This document shows, one piece after another, positions 26,681-34,528 of a stretch of DNA of 64,000 nt; the stretch's first letter is position 1; every line of letters starts with the position of its first letter. The stretch is from NCBI RefSeq assembly GCF_021049305.1, contig NZ_CP088081.1:2790001-2854000 (forward strand). The letters are read 5' to 3'. Source of the DNA: Ideonella dechloratans (GTDB lineage Bacteria > Pseudomonadota > Gammaproteobacteria > Burkholderiales > Burkholderiaceae_C). The translations under genes were made by a program, and so were the position numbers. The notes beneath the pieces were generated by a model. That model searched no databases, was not told the origin of the DNA, and was given only the letters and a program-made list of their open reading frames with translations.

Positions 26681-27804
26681 GCCAGCTCCAGCGCGTCTTC
26701 GCGCAGGATGGCCAGCGCCAGCTCGGCACCGTGGGTGCGCCGGATCTGGGCCACCACCTCGTCGGAATAGCCCGCCGCCATGACGATGACAGCGGCCACC
26801 GGTGACTGCCGCAAAGCCTCGGGCGCGCGGATCGGCAGGTGGCTGACCGGGGTGTAGCGGCCCTGCTTGAACGGGGCCGAGTCGACCACATAGCGCAGGC
26901 GCGGCCCCAGCTCGGCCAGCGACAGCAGGGCCAGCGCCTGGTGCCCCGCCCCCCAGACGGCCACCCCGCCGGCCTGGTGACGGTCGACAAAGGCATGCAG
27001 GGCCAGGCGCAGCCCCTCCAGCGAGCGGTCGAAGTCGTCCAGGGCGGGCACGGCACGTGGCCGCAGCTCGGCCGACAGGATGTAGTCGTGCCAGATCGTG
27101 CGAACCTGTGTGACCTCGAAGCCCGCCATCTCCAGGCAGCGCCGCAGCGTGGCCTCGGTGAAATAGAACACATGGTCGGCGATGAACTCGCTGACCACCT
27201 GGCGGCGCAGGATCATGTCGAAATTGGGCACCTCGACCAGGCCCACGGCGCCCGCCGCCAGGCGCTGGCGCACCGCGCGCAGCACCGCACGCGGCTGCGG
27301 CCAGTGCTCCATGAAATTGAAGCTGGCCCAGGCGTCAAAGCACAGGTCAGCCGGCAGCTCGGCGTCGCCAGGGTACAGGGTCAGCACCTCGTGGCCGCCG
27401 GCCCGCGCGGTCTGCGCGGCCTGGGCACCGTGCTCGGTCCCCCAGGGTCGGGCGCCGGCCTGGCGCAGCAGATCCAGGTACTCACCACGCCCGCAGCCCA
27501 CCTCCAGCACCGGGCGGCCTTGCAGGCCGTGGCGGCCCACCCACTCGGCCAGCTGCGTCTCGCGGAAGGCCTTCATGGCCGGCGAGAAGGCATTGGCGCG
27601 GATCACATCGCGGTAATACGACACCGGTGCACCGACCGTCTGCACGAGGCCGCAATCCTCGCAGCCGTGGATGCGCAGGTCGGTGCCGGCATCGTTCGCC
27701 AGCTCATGCTGCTGCGGCAGGCTTTGCGCGCCCGAGGGCATGCCCTGCAGGGTCAGCATGGGCTGCGTCCCCAGGCTGCCGCCGCACCAGCGGCAGCTCA
27801 GCAC
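26677..27804 (-). CDS. Zinc-binding sugar C-methyltransferase-like protein (GTG start)
   Basis: Proteins with this architecture C-methylate keto-deoxysugars in nucleotide-sugar pathways (TylC3 type). The 375-residue product starts VLSCRWCGGSL with zinc ligands C4/C7 and a second CxxC in HGCEDCGLVQ. The SAM-binding core follows (PVLEVGCGRGEYLDLLRQAGA), then the C-terminal methyltransferase C-domain (GVAVWGAGHQALALLSLAEL, YVVDSAPFKQGRYTPV). The frame is open to 27945, but I chose GTG 27804: it puts the first CxxC at the usual position and overlaps the preceding stop by 7 bases. Confidence 0.8.
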   Translation of the reverse strand: MLSCRWCGGSLGTQPMLTLQGMPSGAQSLPQQHELANDAGTDLRIHGCEDCGLVQTVGAPVSYYRDVIRANAFSPAMKAFRETQLAEWVGRHGLQGRPVLEVGCGRGEYLDLLRQAGARPWGTEHGAQAAQTARAGGHEVLTLYPGDAELPADLCFDAWASFNFMEHWPQPRAVLRAVRQRLAAGAVGLVEVPNFDMILRRQVVSEFIADHVFYFTEATLRRCLEMAGFEVTQVRTIWHDYILSAELRPRAVPALDDFDRSLEGLRLALHAFVDRHQAGGVAVWGAGHQALALLSLAELGPRLRYVVDSAPFKQGRYTPVSHLPIRAPEALRQSPVAAVIVMAAGYSDEVVAQIRRTHGAELALAILREDALELA

Positions 27805-29630
27805 GGGCCCCCCCGGGCCTGTCGCGAACGGGGCGACAGCGGCGTGAGCATCTCCGCCTCCAAGGCCTCCAGGCTCAGCAGCGGCGACATGTCTTCCAGC
27901 GGCATCGACACCATGCCGCCTTCGGCCAGCGGAATGGCCGCGCACTTGGGCTGCAGCGTCTCGTCCGGCACCAACTGCACGTCGACCAGACAGGGGCGCG
28001 GCAAGGCCATCGCGCCGCTCAAGGCCGCGGCCAGGGCGTGGCTGTCGGCAATGGTCACGCAGGGCAGGCCGTAGGTGCGGGCCAGCGCCGCCAGATCGGG
28101 CAGGCGCAGCCCGCTGTCCGGACCGCTGGCCAGATAGCGGCCCTGGAAGTAGTTGCGCTGGGTGTTGCGGATGGAGGCATAGCCCCCGTTGTTCATGACG
28201 AACAGGCAGATCGGCAGCGCCTGCGTGGCCAGTGTGGCCAGTTCCTGCACATTGAGCTGCAGGCTGCCGTCGGACTCGACCGCGATCATCGGTGACCGCC
28301 CCTGCCCCAGGCAGGCCCCGATGGCCGCCGGCAGGCCATAGCCCATGGATCCCAGCCCGGAGGTCAGGAACAGACGCTGGCCCGGCTTGTTGCGAAAACC
28401 CGCATAGAGGAATTCGACCGCCAGGCCCGAACTGCCGGTGGCCACCAGGGTGTCGGCCGGCGTGGCTTCGGACAGGGCATCGACAAAATGCGCGTGGCTG
28501 ATCGGCCCGGCATCCGCGAAGCTGCCCTGGGGATGCAGCGGATGGTCGAGCTTCCAGCGCAGGCAGCGCGCCCGCCAGGCGTCGACCGCCAGCGGCGCCG
28601 GCCCCAGTGCGCCGCGCAGACCTTGCAGGAAGTCTCCGGCATCGAGGGCCAGCCGGGTGGCCTCGGGAAGATCGGTCTTGTCATCGAGTTCGTGGGCATC
28701 GATGTCGACCACGATCTTCTGGGCATGGCGCCCGAACTCCGCCCGGTTGTAGGCCGTGACCACGGGATCGAGCCGGGCGCCGACACAGATCAGCAGGTCG
28801 CAGTTCTGCACCGCGAAGTTGGCGGCGCGCGTGGCCACCACGCCGGGGCGGCCAATGTTCAGCGGGTCCTCGTGGGGCAGCAGGTCCAGGGCATTCCAGG
28901 TGAAGACGCATGGCAGGCCGGCCTCATGCGCCAGGGCCTGCAGGGCGTCGGCCGCACCGGACAGGCGCACGCCATGCCCCGCCAGCAGCAGCGGGCGCTG
29001 TGCCTGGCGCAGCTGACGGGCCAGCGCGGCGAAGTCGACCGTGGACGGTGCCGGGCGGACCGGGGCCTGCCAGGGACGCAGGGCCGCCGCATCGACCGGC
29101 GCCGCCTGCACGTCCAGCGGAACGTCCAGCCAGACCGGCCCGGGGCGGCCGCTGCGCATGTGGTGCAGGGCCTCCTCCAGCAGGGCACGGATGTCGGCGG
29201 GCTCTTCCACCACGGCGGCGAACTTGGTGATCGGCCGCACCAGGGGCACGATGTCCACCTCCTGCACGCCCGTCTGGCGCAGCGGCCGGCCACGCAGGCG
29301 GTCGGCCCGCTTGGCCTGGCCGGAAATGACCAGCATGGGCACCGAGTCGATCCAGGCGCCCGCCACCGGCGTGACGATGTTGGTGGCCCCGGGCCCCGTG
29401 GTCACCATGGCCACGCCGAAGGTCGGAGCCCCCGGGCGGCCGGTGCGTCCATAGGCCTCGGCGGCGATGCCGCAGGCCTGTTCGTGCTGGCAAGCCACGG
29501 CCTGCAGGCGTGGCTGGCAGGCCAGCGCGTCGTTGAGGTGCATGGCCCCCCCACCGGGGAGCACGAAGACATGGCCGATGCCTTCATCGGCCAGCCGGGA
29601 CATCAGCCAATCGGCCAGGCGTTGGGTCAT
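27798..29630 (-). CDS. Thiamine diphosphate-dependent enzyme of the acetolactate synthase family
   Basis: The 610-residue product has the AHAS-like order: PYR domain with catalytic Glu E50 (ACQHEQACGIAAEAYGR) and TTGPGATN, a central domain (RPLLLAGHGVRL), and a PP domain with SGLGSMGYGLPAAIGA and the cofactor motif ESDGSLQLN...FVMNN. The amino-acid pathway enzyme usually has a regulatory subunit gene next to it; none is here. Beside rfbFGH, the closest known parallel is YerE, which transfers a two-carbon unit from pyruvate to CDP-4-keto-3,6-dideoxyglucose in yersiniose synthesis. That role is inference. It lies 10 bases after the NeuB-cupin gene. Confidence 0.82.
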   Translation of the reverse strand: MTQRLADWLMSRLADEGIGHVFVLPGGGAMHLNDALACQPRLQAVACQHEQACGIAAEAYGRTGRPGAPTFGVAMVTTGPGATNIVTPVAGAWIDSVPMLVISGQAKRADRLRGRPLRQTGVQEVDIVPLVRPITKFAAVVEEPADIRALLEEALHHMRSGRPGPVWLDVPLDVQAAPVDAAALRPWQAPVRPAPSTVDFAALARQLRQAQRPLLLAGHGVRLSGAADALQALAHEAGLPCVFTWNALDLLPHEDPLNIGRPGVVATRAANFAVQNCDLLICVGARLDPVVTAYNRAEFGRHAQKIVVDIDAHELDDKTDLPEATRLALDAGDFLQGLRGALGPAPLAVDAWRARCLRWKLDHPLHPQGSFADAGPISHAHFVDALSEATPADTLVATGSSGLAVEFLYAGFRNKPGQRLFLTSGLGSMGYGLPAAIGACLGQGRSPMIAVESDGSLQLNVQELATLATQALPICLFVMNNGGYASIRNTQRNYFQGRYLASGPDSGLRLPDLAALARTYGLPCVTIADSHALAAALSGAMALPRPCLVDVQLVPDETLQPKCAAIPLAEGGMVSMPLEDMSPLLSLEALEAEMLTPLSPRSRQARGGPC

Positions 29631-29640
29631 GCGTGGAACG

Positions 29641-31149
29641 TCAGTTGAGCCAGTACATTAGACGGGTCTTGCGATCCCGGTTGAGGTTGATGGCTTCGTC
29701 GGTGTAGAACGAATCGTCGGCAAAGTGGGTGGAAGAGATTTCCTCGATCACGGCGCCGGTGCGTGTGGAGAACGCATGCCGCACACCGGGCTCGATGTTG
29801 ATCACCTCCCCCTCTTTGCACCGCTGCAATTTACCGTCCAGGCTGATCTCGATTTCGCCGAAAAGAATGTGGAAAGTCTCCTCCTTCCGGCGGTGCAACT
29901 GCTCCGGATGCAGTTGTCCCGGCAGGCTCACCAGCAGCTTTTTGCAGTAGCCGCGGTTGACCACAGTGAACATGGTCAAACCCACCTCGTCAAAACGCTC
30001 CAGGCCATAGTGGTGGGAAATCTCCAGGTCAACGCCCCCCGGCACGGTGATGCGGCTGTGCTGCAGCAGCTCGCGCACCCGGCAGGCGATGTCGAGGATC
30101 CTGGCACGCCGGTCGCTCTGTTCGGTGTTGGCCAAGGTCACGGCGCCATCGGCGGCGATGGGCTCGCGGGCCACGAAGCGGCTGTACTTGCTCCACTCGT
30201 TGGCCGTGATCTGGCCCGGCTCGGGAGGAAAGGCGAAGTAGACGTCCGCATTCTCCAGGGTCTGGCCGGCGTCGATCGGCCGGCGCACGAAGACACCGCG
30301 GCGCAGGCTGCGCAGGCTGTCCTGTTCGGCCGTGTTGACGGGCGCGCGCTCGCTGGGACTGCCGCAGATGGCAAAGGCGCGCCGCGCCGAGGCCAGCCAG
30401 CGGCGCACCTGTTCGGGTGTGGCCGAATAGCCATTGACCGGGTACTCGGGCGTGCCCACCGCCACGTGCTTCTCGAAGATGTCGGCCCCCTTGGCGACCG
30501 CCATCGCCACCAGGTCGGCGTGGTCCGGGTGTTCGTGGGTGGAAAAGCCCACGCGCAGGCCGGGATAGCGCTGGCGCAGGAAGTCGATCTGGCTGAGCTG
30601 CATGTGCTCATCGGGCGCCGGATACTCGGCCACGCAGTGCAGCAGGGCAAAGGCCTTGTCTCGGTGCCGCAGGAAGCTGACCATGTTGTCCAGCGTGGCC
30701 ACCGAGGCGCCGGCGGTGGAGGCGATGATCGGCCGGTCCGTGCGGACGATGCGCTCGATCAGCGGCCAGTCGCCGAAGGAACAGCTGGCCACCTTGATGA
30801 TGTCCAGGCCCTGCGCCTCGATGACATCCACCGAGGCCTCATCGAAGGGCGTGGACATGGTCAGCAGGCCCTGGCGGCGTGTCTCCTCCACCAGGCTGTC
30901 GAACTGGGCCCGGCTCAGGCGCGTCTCGCTGAAGCGCTTGATGTACTTGACGTCTTCGCGGCCACGCATGGCCGGGTGGATGAAGCTGTCCAGGTCGCGG
31001 TATTGCAGCTTCATCGCGAAGCTGAACTCGGGGAACTCCCGGCTGACCGCGGCGAACTCGCGGATGATGCGCAGGCCATGGTCGAGATCGCCCATGTGGT
31101 TGTTGGCCATCTCGAAGGTGACCAGGCGAGGCGGGATGAGGTGTTTCAT
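29641..31149 (-). CDS. NeuB-family sialic acid synthase-like protein with SAF and C-terminal cupin domains
   Basis: NeuB enzymes condense phosphoenolpyruvate with a free sugar to make nonulosonic acids. The 502-residue product has a full NeuB domain (about 8-265): FEMANNHMGDLDHGL, FAMKLQYRDLD, TPFDEASVDVIEAQGLDIIKVAS, ALLHCVAEYP, VGFSTHEHPDH and DIFEKHVAVG. A SAF-like domain follows (about 283-345), then a cupin (about 395-480) with likely metal ligands H414, H419, E423/E424 and H458 (HPEQLH ... PGVRHAF). The ATG at 31149 has AGGAG upstream; the frame is open further. The fusion and its neighbours (rfbFGH, TPP enzyme) are unusual. Sugar unknown; no CMP-sugar synthetase is in the window. Confidence 0.85.
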   Translation of the reverse strand: MKHLIPPRLVTFEMANNHMGDLDHGLRIIREFAAVSREFPEFSFAMKLQYRDLDSFIHPAMRGREDVKYIKRFSETRLSRAQFDSLVEETRRQGLLTMSTPFDEASVDVIEAQGLDIIKVASCSFGDWPLIERIVRTDRPIIASTAGASVATLDNMVSFLRHRDKAFALLHCVAEYPAPDEHMQLSQIDFLRQRYPGLRVGFSTHEHPDHADLVAMAVAKGADIFEKHVAVGTPEYPVNGYSATPEQVRRWLASARRAFAICGSPSERAPVNTAEQDSLRSLRRGVFVRRPIDAGQTLENADVYFAFPPEPGQITANEWSKYSRFVAREPIAADGAVTLANTEQSDRRARILDIACRVRELLQHSRITVPGGVDLEISHHYGLERFDEVGLTMFTVVNRGYCKKLLVSLPGQLHPEQLHRRKEETFHILFGEIEISLDGKLQRCKEGEVINIEPGVRHAFSTRTGAVIEEISSTHFADDSFYTDEAINLNRDRKTRLMYWLN

Positions 31150-31174
31150 GAAGGGCTCCTGCGGGCCTGCGCGC

Positions 31175-32503
31175 TCAGTCGAAGCGCACGCCCAGGTACT
31201 GCTCGATGCTGGCGGCGGCATGCTCGAGCATGGGCTCGGTCAGTGCAGGCTGCACGCCGATCCAGAAGGTCTTGGACATCACCGTGTCGGAGCGCGCCAG
31301 CGTGCCGCTGACACGGTAGTTGCGACCCTGCATATAGGGCTGCCGGGTGAGGTTGCCGGCGAACAGCAGCCGGGTGCCGACGCGCTGCTGGTCCAGGTAG
31401 GTCAGCAGGTCCAGGCGAGAGACCGGTGCCTCTTCGCGCAGGGTGATGGGAAAGCCGAACCAGGACGGCTCCGCACCGGCGGTGGCCTGCGGCAGGATGA
31501 GGAATTCCTCGCAACTGCGCAGACGCTCGTGCAGGAAGGTGAAATGCCGGCGCCGCGCGGCGATGAAAGCTTCGAGCTTGCCGAGCTGGGCCAGGCCACA
31601 GGCAGCCTGCATGTCGGTGATCTTCAGGTTGTAGCCGAGGTGACTGTAAGTGTATTTGTGGTCATAGCCCGCCGGCAGCTGGCCCAGTTGCTGGCAGAAG
31701 CGGCGACCGCAGGTGTTGTCCTTGCCGGGCGCGCAGTAGCAGTCGCGGCCCCAGTCACGGAAGCTCTCGGCGATGCGGCGCAGTTCGTCGTGTCGGGTGA
31801 ACACCGCCCCGCCTTCGCCCATCGTGATGTGATGGGCGGGGTAGAAACTCAGGGTGCCGATGTCGCCAAAAGTGCCGACCTTCTGTCCTCGGTAGGTCGA
31901 TCCCAGGGCATCGCAGCAGTCCTCGACCAGCCACAAGCCATGGCGGCGGCACAGGTCGGTGACCACGTCCAGGTTGAAGGGATTGCCCAGCGTGTGCGCC
32001 AGCATGATGGCCTTGGTGCGCGGCCCGATGGCCGCCTCGATCAGGCTGGCATCGACGTTGTAGGTCGGAATGTCGACATCGACGAAGACTGGCACGGCCC
32101 CGAACTGCAGGATCGGATTGACCGTGGTCGGGAATCCCGCCGCCACGCTGATCACTTCATCGCCCGGCCGGATGGCCCGCTCGCCCAGGCGAGGCGAGGT
32201 CAGCGTGTGAAAGGCCACCAGGTTGGCGGAGGACCCGCTGTTGACCGTCAGCACGTGGGGCACGCCCAGGAACTGGGCCAAGCCGGACTCGAAGGCCGCA
32301 TTGAAGCGGCCGGTGGTCAACCAGCCGTCCAGGCTGGCCTCGACCATCAGGCGCAGCTCCGCCGCATCCAGCAACTTGCCCGAAGGCGGCACCACGCTCA
32401 CCCCCGGCTCGAAAGGCCGGGGCTGGCCCAAGGTCAGCGCCGCGTACTGGTCGACCAGTTCAGCGATCCGCTGACGCAGCTGCAGGGCCTCTTCATTCGC
32501 CAC
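31175..32503 (-). CDS. rfbH: CDP-6-deoxy-4-keto-glucose 3-dehydrase RfbH (E1)
   Basis: RfbH/E1 is a PMP- and [2Fe-2S]-dependent dehydrase that removes the C3 hydroxyl of CDP-4-keto-6-deoxyglucose, the step to CDP-3,6-dideoxysugars. The 442-residue product has the aminotransferase fold, but His replaces the PLP lysine ([14 protein letters not shown], about 219-232). It has the cluster-binding segment [16 protein letters not shown] (C255, C257, C265, C270) followed by [23 protein letters not shown], the family signature. The partner reductase (E3) is not in the window. It lies 32 bases after rfbG. Confidence 0.93.
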   Translation of the reverse strand: MANEEALQLRQRIAELVDQYAALTLGQPRPFEPGVSVVPPSGKLLDAAELRLMVEASLDGWLTTGRFNAAFESGLAQFLGVPHVLTVNSGSSANLVAFHTLTSPRLGERAIRPGDEVISVAAGFPTTVNPILQFGAVPVFVDVDIPTYNVDASLIEAAIGPRTKAIMLAHTLGNPFNLDVVTDLCRRHGLWLVEDCCDALGSTYRGQKVGTFGDIGTLSFYPAHHITMGEGGAVFTRHDELRRIAESFRDWGRDCYCAPGKDNTCGRRFCQQLGQLPAGYDHKYTYSHLGYNLKITDMQAACGLAQLGKLEAFIAARRRHFTFLHERLRSCEEFLILPQATAGAEPSWFGFPITLREEAPVSRLDLLTYLDQQRVGTRLLFAGNLTRQPYMQGRNYRVSGTLARSDTVMSKTFWIGVQPALTEPMLEHAAASIEQYLGVRFD

Positions 32504-32535
32504 GCATGGCCTCCTTGGATGTCTGCCTCATCGAA

Positions 32536-33621
32536 TCAGCGCCCCGGGCCCAGGTGCGCCCGGATCTGCGCTTGCATCAGCGCATGGGCCGGTTGCCCGG
32601 CAAACAGCTGGCGCTCCCAATCCACCGTCCAGGCAATCGCCTGGCGGGTATCCAGCCGCGGCTGCCAGCCCAGCGACTGGCGGGCCAGGCTGGCGTCCAG
32701 GCGCAGATGCAGGGACTCTTTCGGGCCGTCCGGGGTGGCCAAGGCCACCACATCCCCGCCACCCCACTGGTGACAGGCCCGACGGGCCACGTCTGCGACC
32801 GACCAGATCTCGTCCACGGACGGGCCGAAGTTGTAGGCCGGGGCCAGGCCGGCACGCCCCCCCGCCATGGCTTCGGCCAGCACCAGATAGCCCGACAGGG
32901 CGTCCAGCACATGCTGCCAGGGACGGGTGGCTTGGGGATGGCGCAGCGCCAGCGGCCGCCCCGCCCGCAGTGCCCTGAACAAATCGGGCAGCAGCCGATC
33001 GCGACAACGGTCCCCGCCGCCGATCACGTTGCCGGCCCGGGCCGTGACCAGACGCGGTCTGGCGTCGCCACTGAAGTAACTGCCACGAAAGGCCTGCACC
33101 ACCAGTTCGGCACAGGCCTTGGAGTTGCTGTAGGGGTCATGCCCTCCCAGCGGATCGGTTTCGCGGTAGGGCCAGGGCTGGCGCTCGTCGCGGTAGACCT
33201 TGTCGGTGGTCACCACCAGCACGGCCTGCAGGTCGGCCCGATCACGGCAGGCTTGAAGCAGGTTGGCGGTGCCCTGGACATTGGTGTCGTAGGTCCCCAG
33301 TGGATCCTCGTAGCCCACGCGCACCAGGGCCTGTGCCGCCAGATGCAGCACCACCTGGGGCCGGCAGTCGGCCACGGCCTGCGCCAGCCGTTCGGGCTGG
33401 CGGATGTCCACCCGCAGATCGGAGGCCAGGATGGAGGCCACCTCGGCCATGTCAAACAGGCTGTCGGGCTCGGGCGCCAGGGCAAGGCCGTGAACCTCCG
33501 CGCCCAGCGCATGGAGCATCCAGCTCAGCCAGCTGCCCTTGAAGCCGGTGTGGCCGGTGACCAGCACACGGCGCGACGCCCAGAACGCGGCATTCGGCAC
33601 GGCCGCTGCGGCGGGGCTCAT
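32536..33621 (-). CDS. rfbG: CDP-glucose 4,6-dehydratase RfbG
   Basis: RfbG makes CDP-4-keto-6-deoxyglucose from CDP-glucose. The 361-residue product has the SDR cofactor motif [30 protein letters not shown] and the catalytic YSNSK, all as in the family. I chose ATG 33621 because its ATGA overlaps the rfbF stop; the frame is open to 33657. Confidence 0.94.
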   Translation of the reverse strand: MSPAAAAVPNAAFWASRRVLVTGHTGFKGSWLSWMLHALGAEVHGLALAPEPDSLFDMAEVASILASDLRVDIRQPERLAQAVADCRPQVVLHLAAQALVRVGYEDPLGTYDTNVQGTANLLQACRDRADLQAVLVVTTDKVYRDERQPWPYRETDPLGGHDPYSNSKACAELVVQAFRGSYFSGDARPRLVTARAGNVIGGGDRCRDRLLPDLFRALRAGRPLALRHPQATRPWQHVLDALSGYLVLAEAMAGGRAGLAPAYNFGPSVDEIWSVADVARRACHQWGGGDVVALATPDGPKESLHLRLDASLARQSLGWQPRLDTRQAIAWTVDWERQLFAGQPAHALMQAQIRAHLGPGR

Positions 33622-34388
33622 TTCCAGAATTTCCACGGGGCCTGGCCGCTGGACCACAGCGACTCCAGTTGGTGTTTGTCGCGCAAGGTGTCCATCGGCT
33701 GCCAGAAGCCATCGTGCTTGAAGGCCCGCAACTGGTCCGCGGCAGCCAGGGTCTCCAGCGGCGTGGATTCCCAGGTGACCATGTCGTGCGCGATGAGGTC
33801 GATGACGCGCGGCTTGAGCACGAAAAAGCCGCCGTTGATCCAGCCACCGTCGCCCAGCGGCTTCTCGACAAAGCGGTTGACCGCGTCGCCGAGCAATTCC
33901 ACCGAACCGAAACGCCCAGGCGGCCTGACCGCGGTCATCGTGGCTTCCCGGCCGTGCGCCTGGTGAAAGCGGATCAGGGCGCCAATATCGAGGTCCGCCA
34001 AACCGTCGCCATAGGTGAAACAGAAATCTTCATCGCCCAGGAAGGGCCGCACGCGGCGCAGGCGGCCCCCGGTGAGCGTGTTTTCCCCTGTGTTGACCAG
34101 GGTGACCTTCCAAGGCTCGGCCTTGTGGTCATGAACCTGCATGCTGCCGTTGCTCATGTCGAAGGTCACATCCGACATGTGCAGGAAGTAGTTGGAGAAA
34201 TACTCCTTGATGACGTAGCCCTTGTAGCCGCAGCAGATGATGAAGTCGTTGACGCCGAAGGATGAATAGACCTTCAAGATGTGCCACAGAATGGGCAGCC
34301 CACCGATTTCGACCATGGGTTTGGGTCGGACGGAGGTTTCCTCCGACAGCCGGGTGCCCGCTCCGCCGGCCAGGATGACGGCCTTCAA
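33618..34388 (-). CDS. rfbF: Glucose-1-phosphate cytidylyltransferase RfbF
   Basis: RfbF makes CDP-glucose from CTP and glucose-1-phosphate, the entry step of CDP-deoxysugar synthesis. The 256-residue product has the nucleotidyltransferase start [39 protein letters not shown] and WINGGFFVL, and ends [19 protein letters not shown], typical of RfbF. It is the first gene of the ten-gene operon; the next start overlaps by four bases. Confidence 0.95.
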   Translation of the reverse strand: MKAVILAGGAGTRLSEETSVRPKPMVEIGGLPILWHILKVYSSFGVNDFIICCGYKGYVIKEYFSNYFLHMSDVTFDMSNGSMQVHDHKAEPWKVTLVNTGENTLTGGRLRRVRPFLGDEDFCFTYGDGLADLDIGALIRFHQAHGREATMTAVRPPGRFGSVELLGDAVNRFVEKPLGDGGWINGGFFVLKPRVIDLIAHDMVTWESTPLETLAAADQLRAFKHDGFWQPMDTLRDKHQLESLWSSGQAPWKFWK

Positions 34389-34528
34389 TGCCGACCTCCG
34401 CCGTGAGGGAGCCAGGACGGCGAGCGGTGTCCGGGGTCGGTCTGGGCAGCAGCGTGGATCATTTCAGCCTTGGTTAGGGTGACCAGCAGGGCCGTTCAGC
34501 ACTTGGCCTGTGTCACCTGCATGATGCT

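Noticed and set aside
27805..27945. Longer N-terminus for the C-methyltransferase
   Set aside because: It would run into the TPP gene and put a long low-complexity stretch before the CxxC motif; family members start close to that motif.
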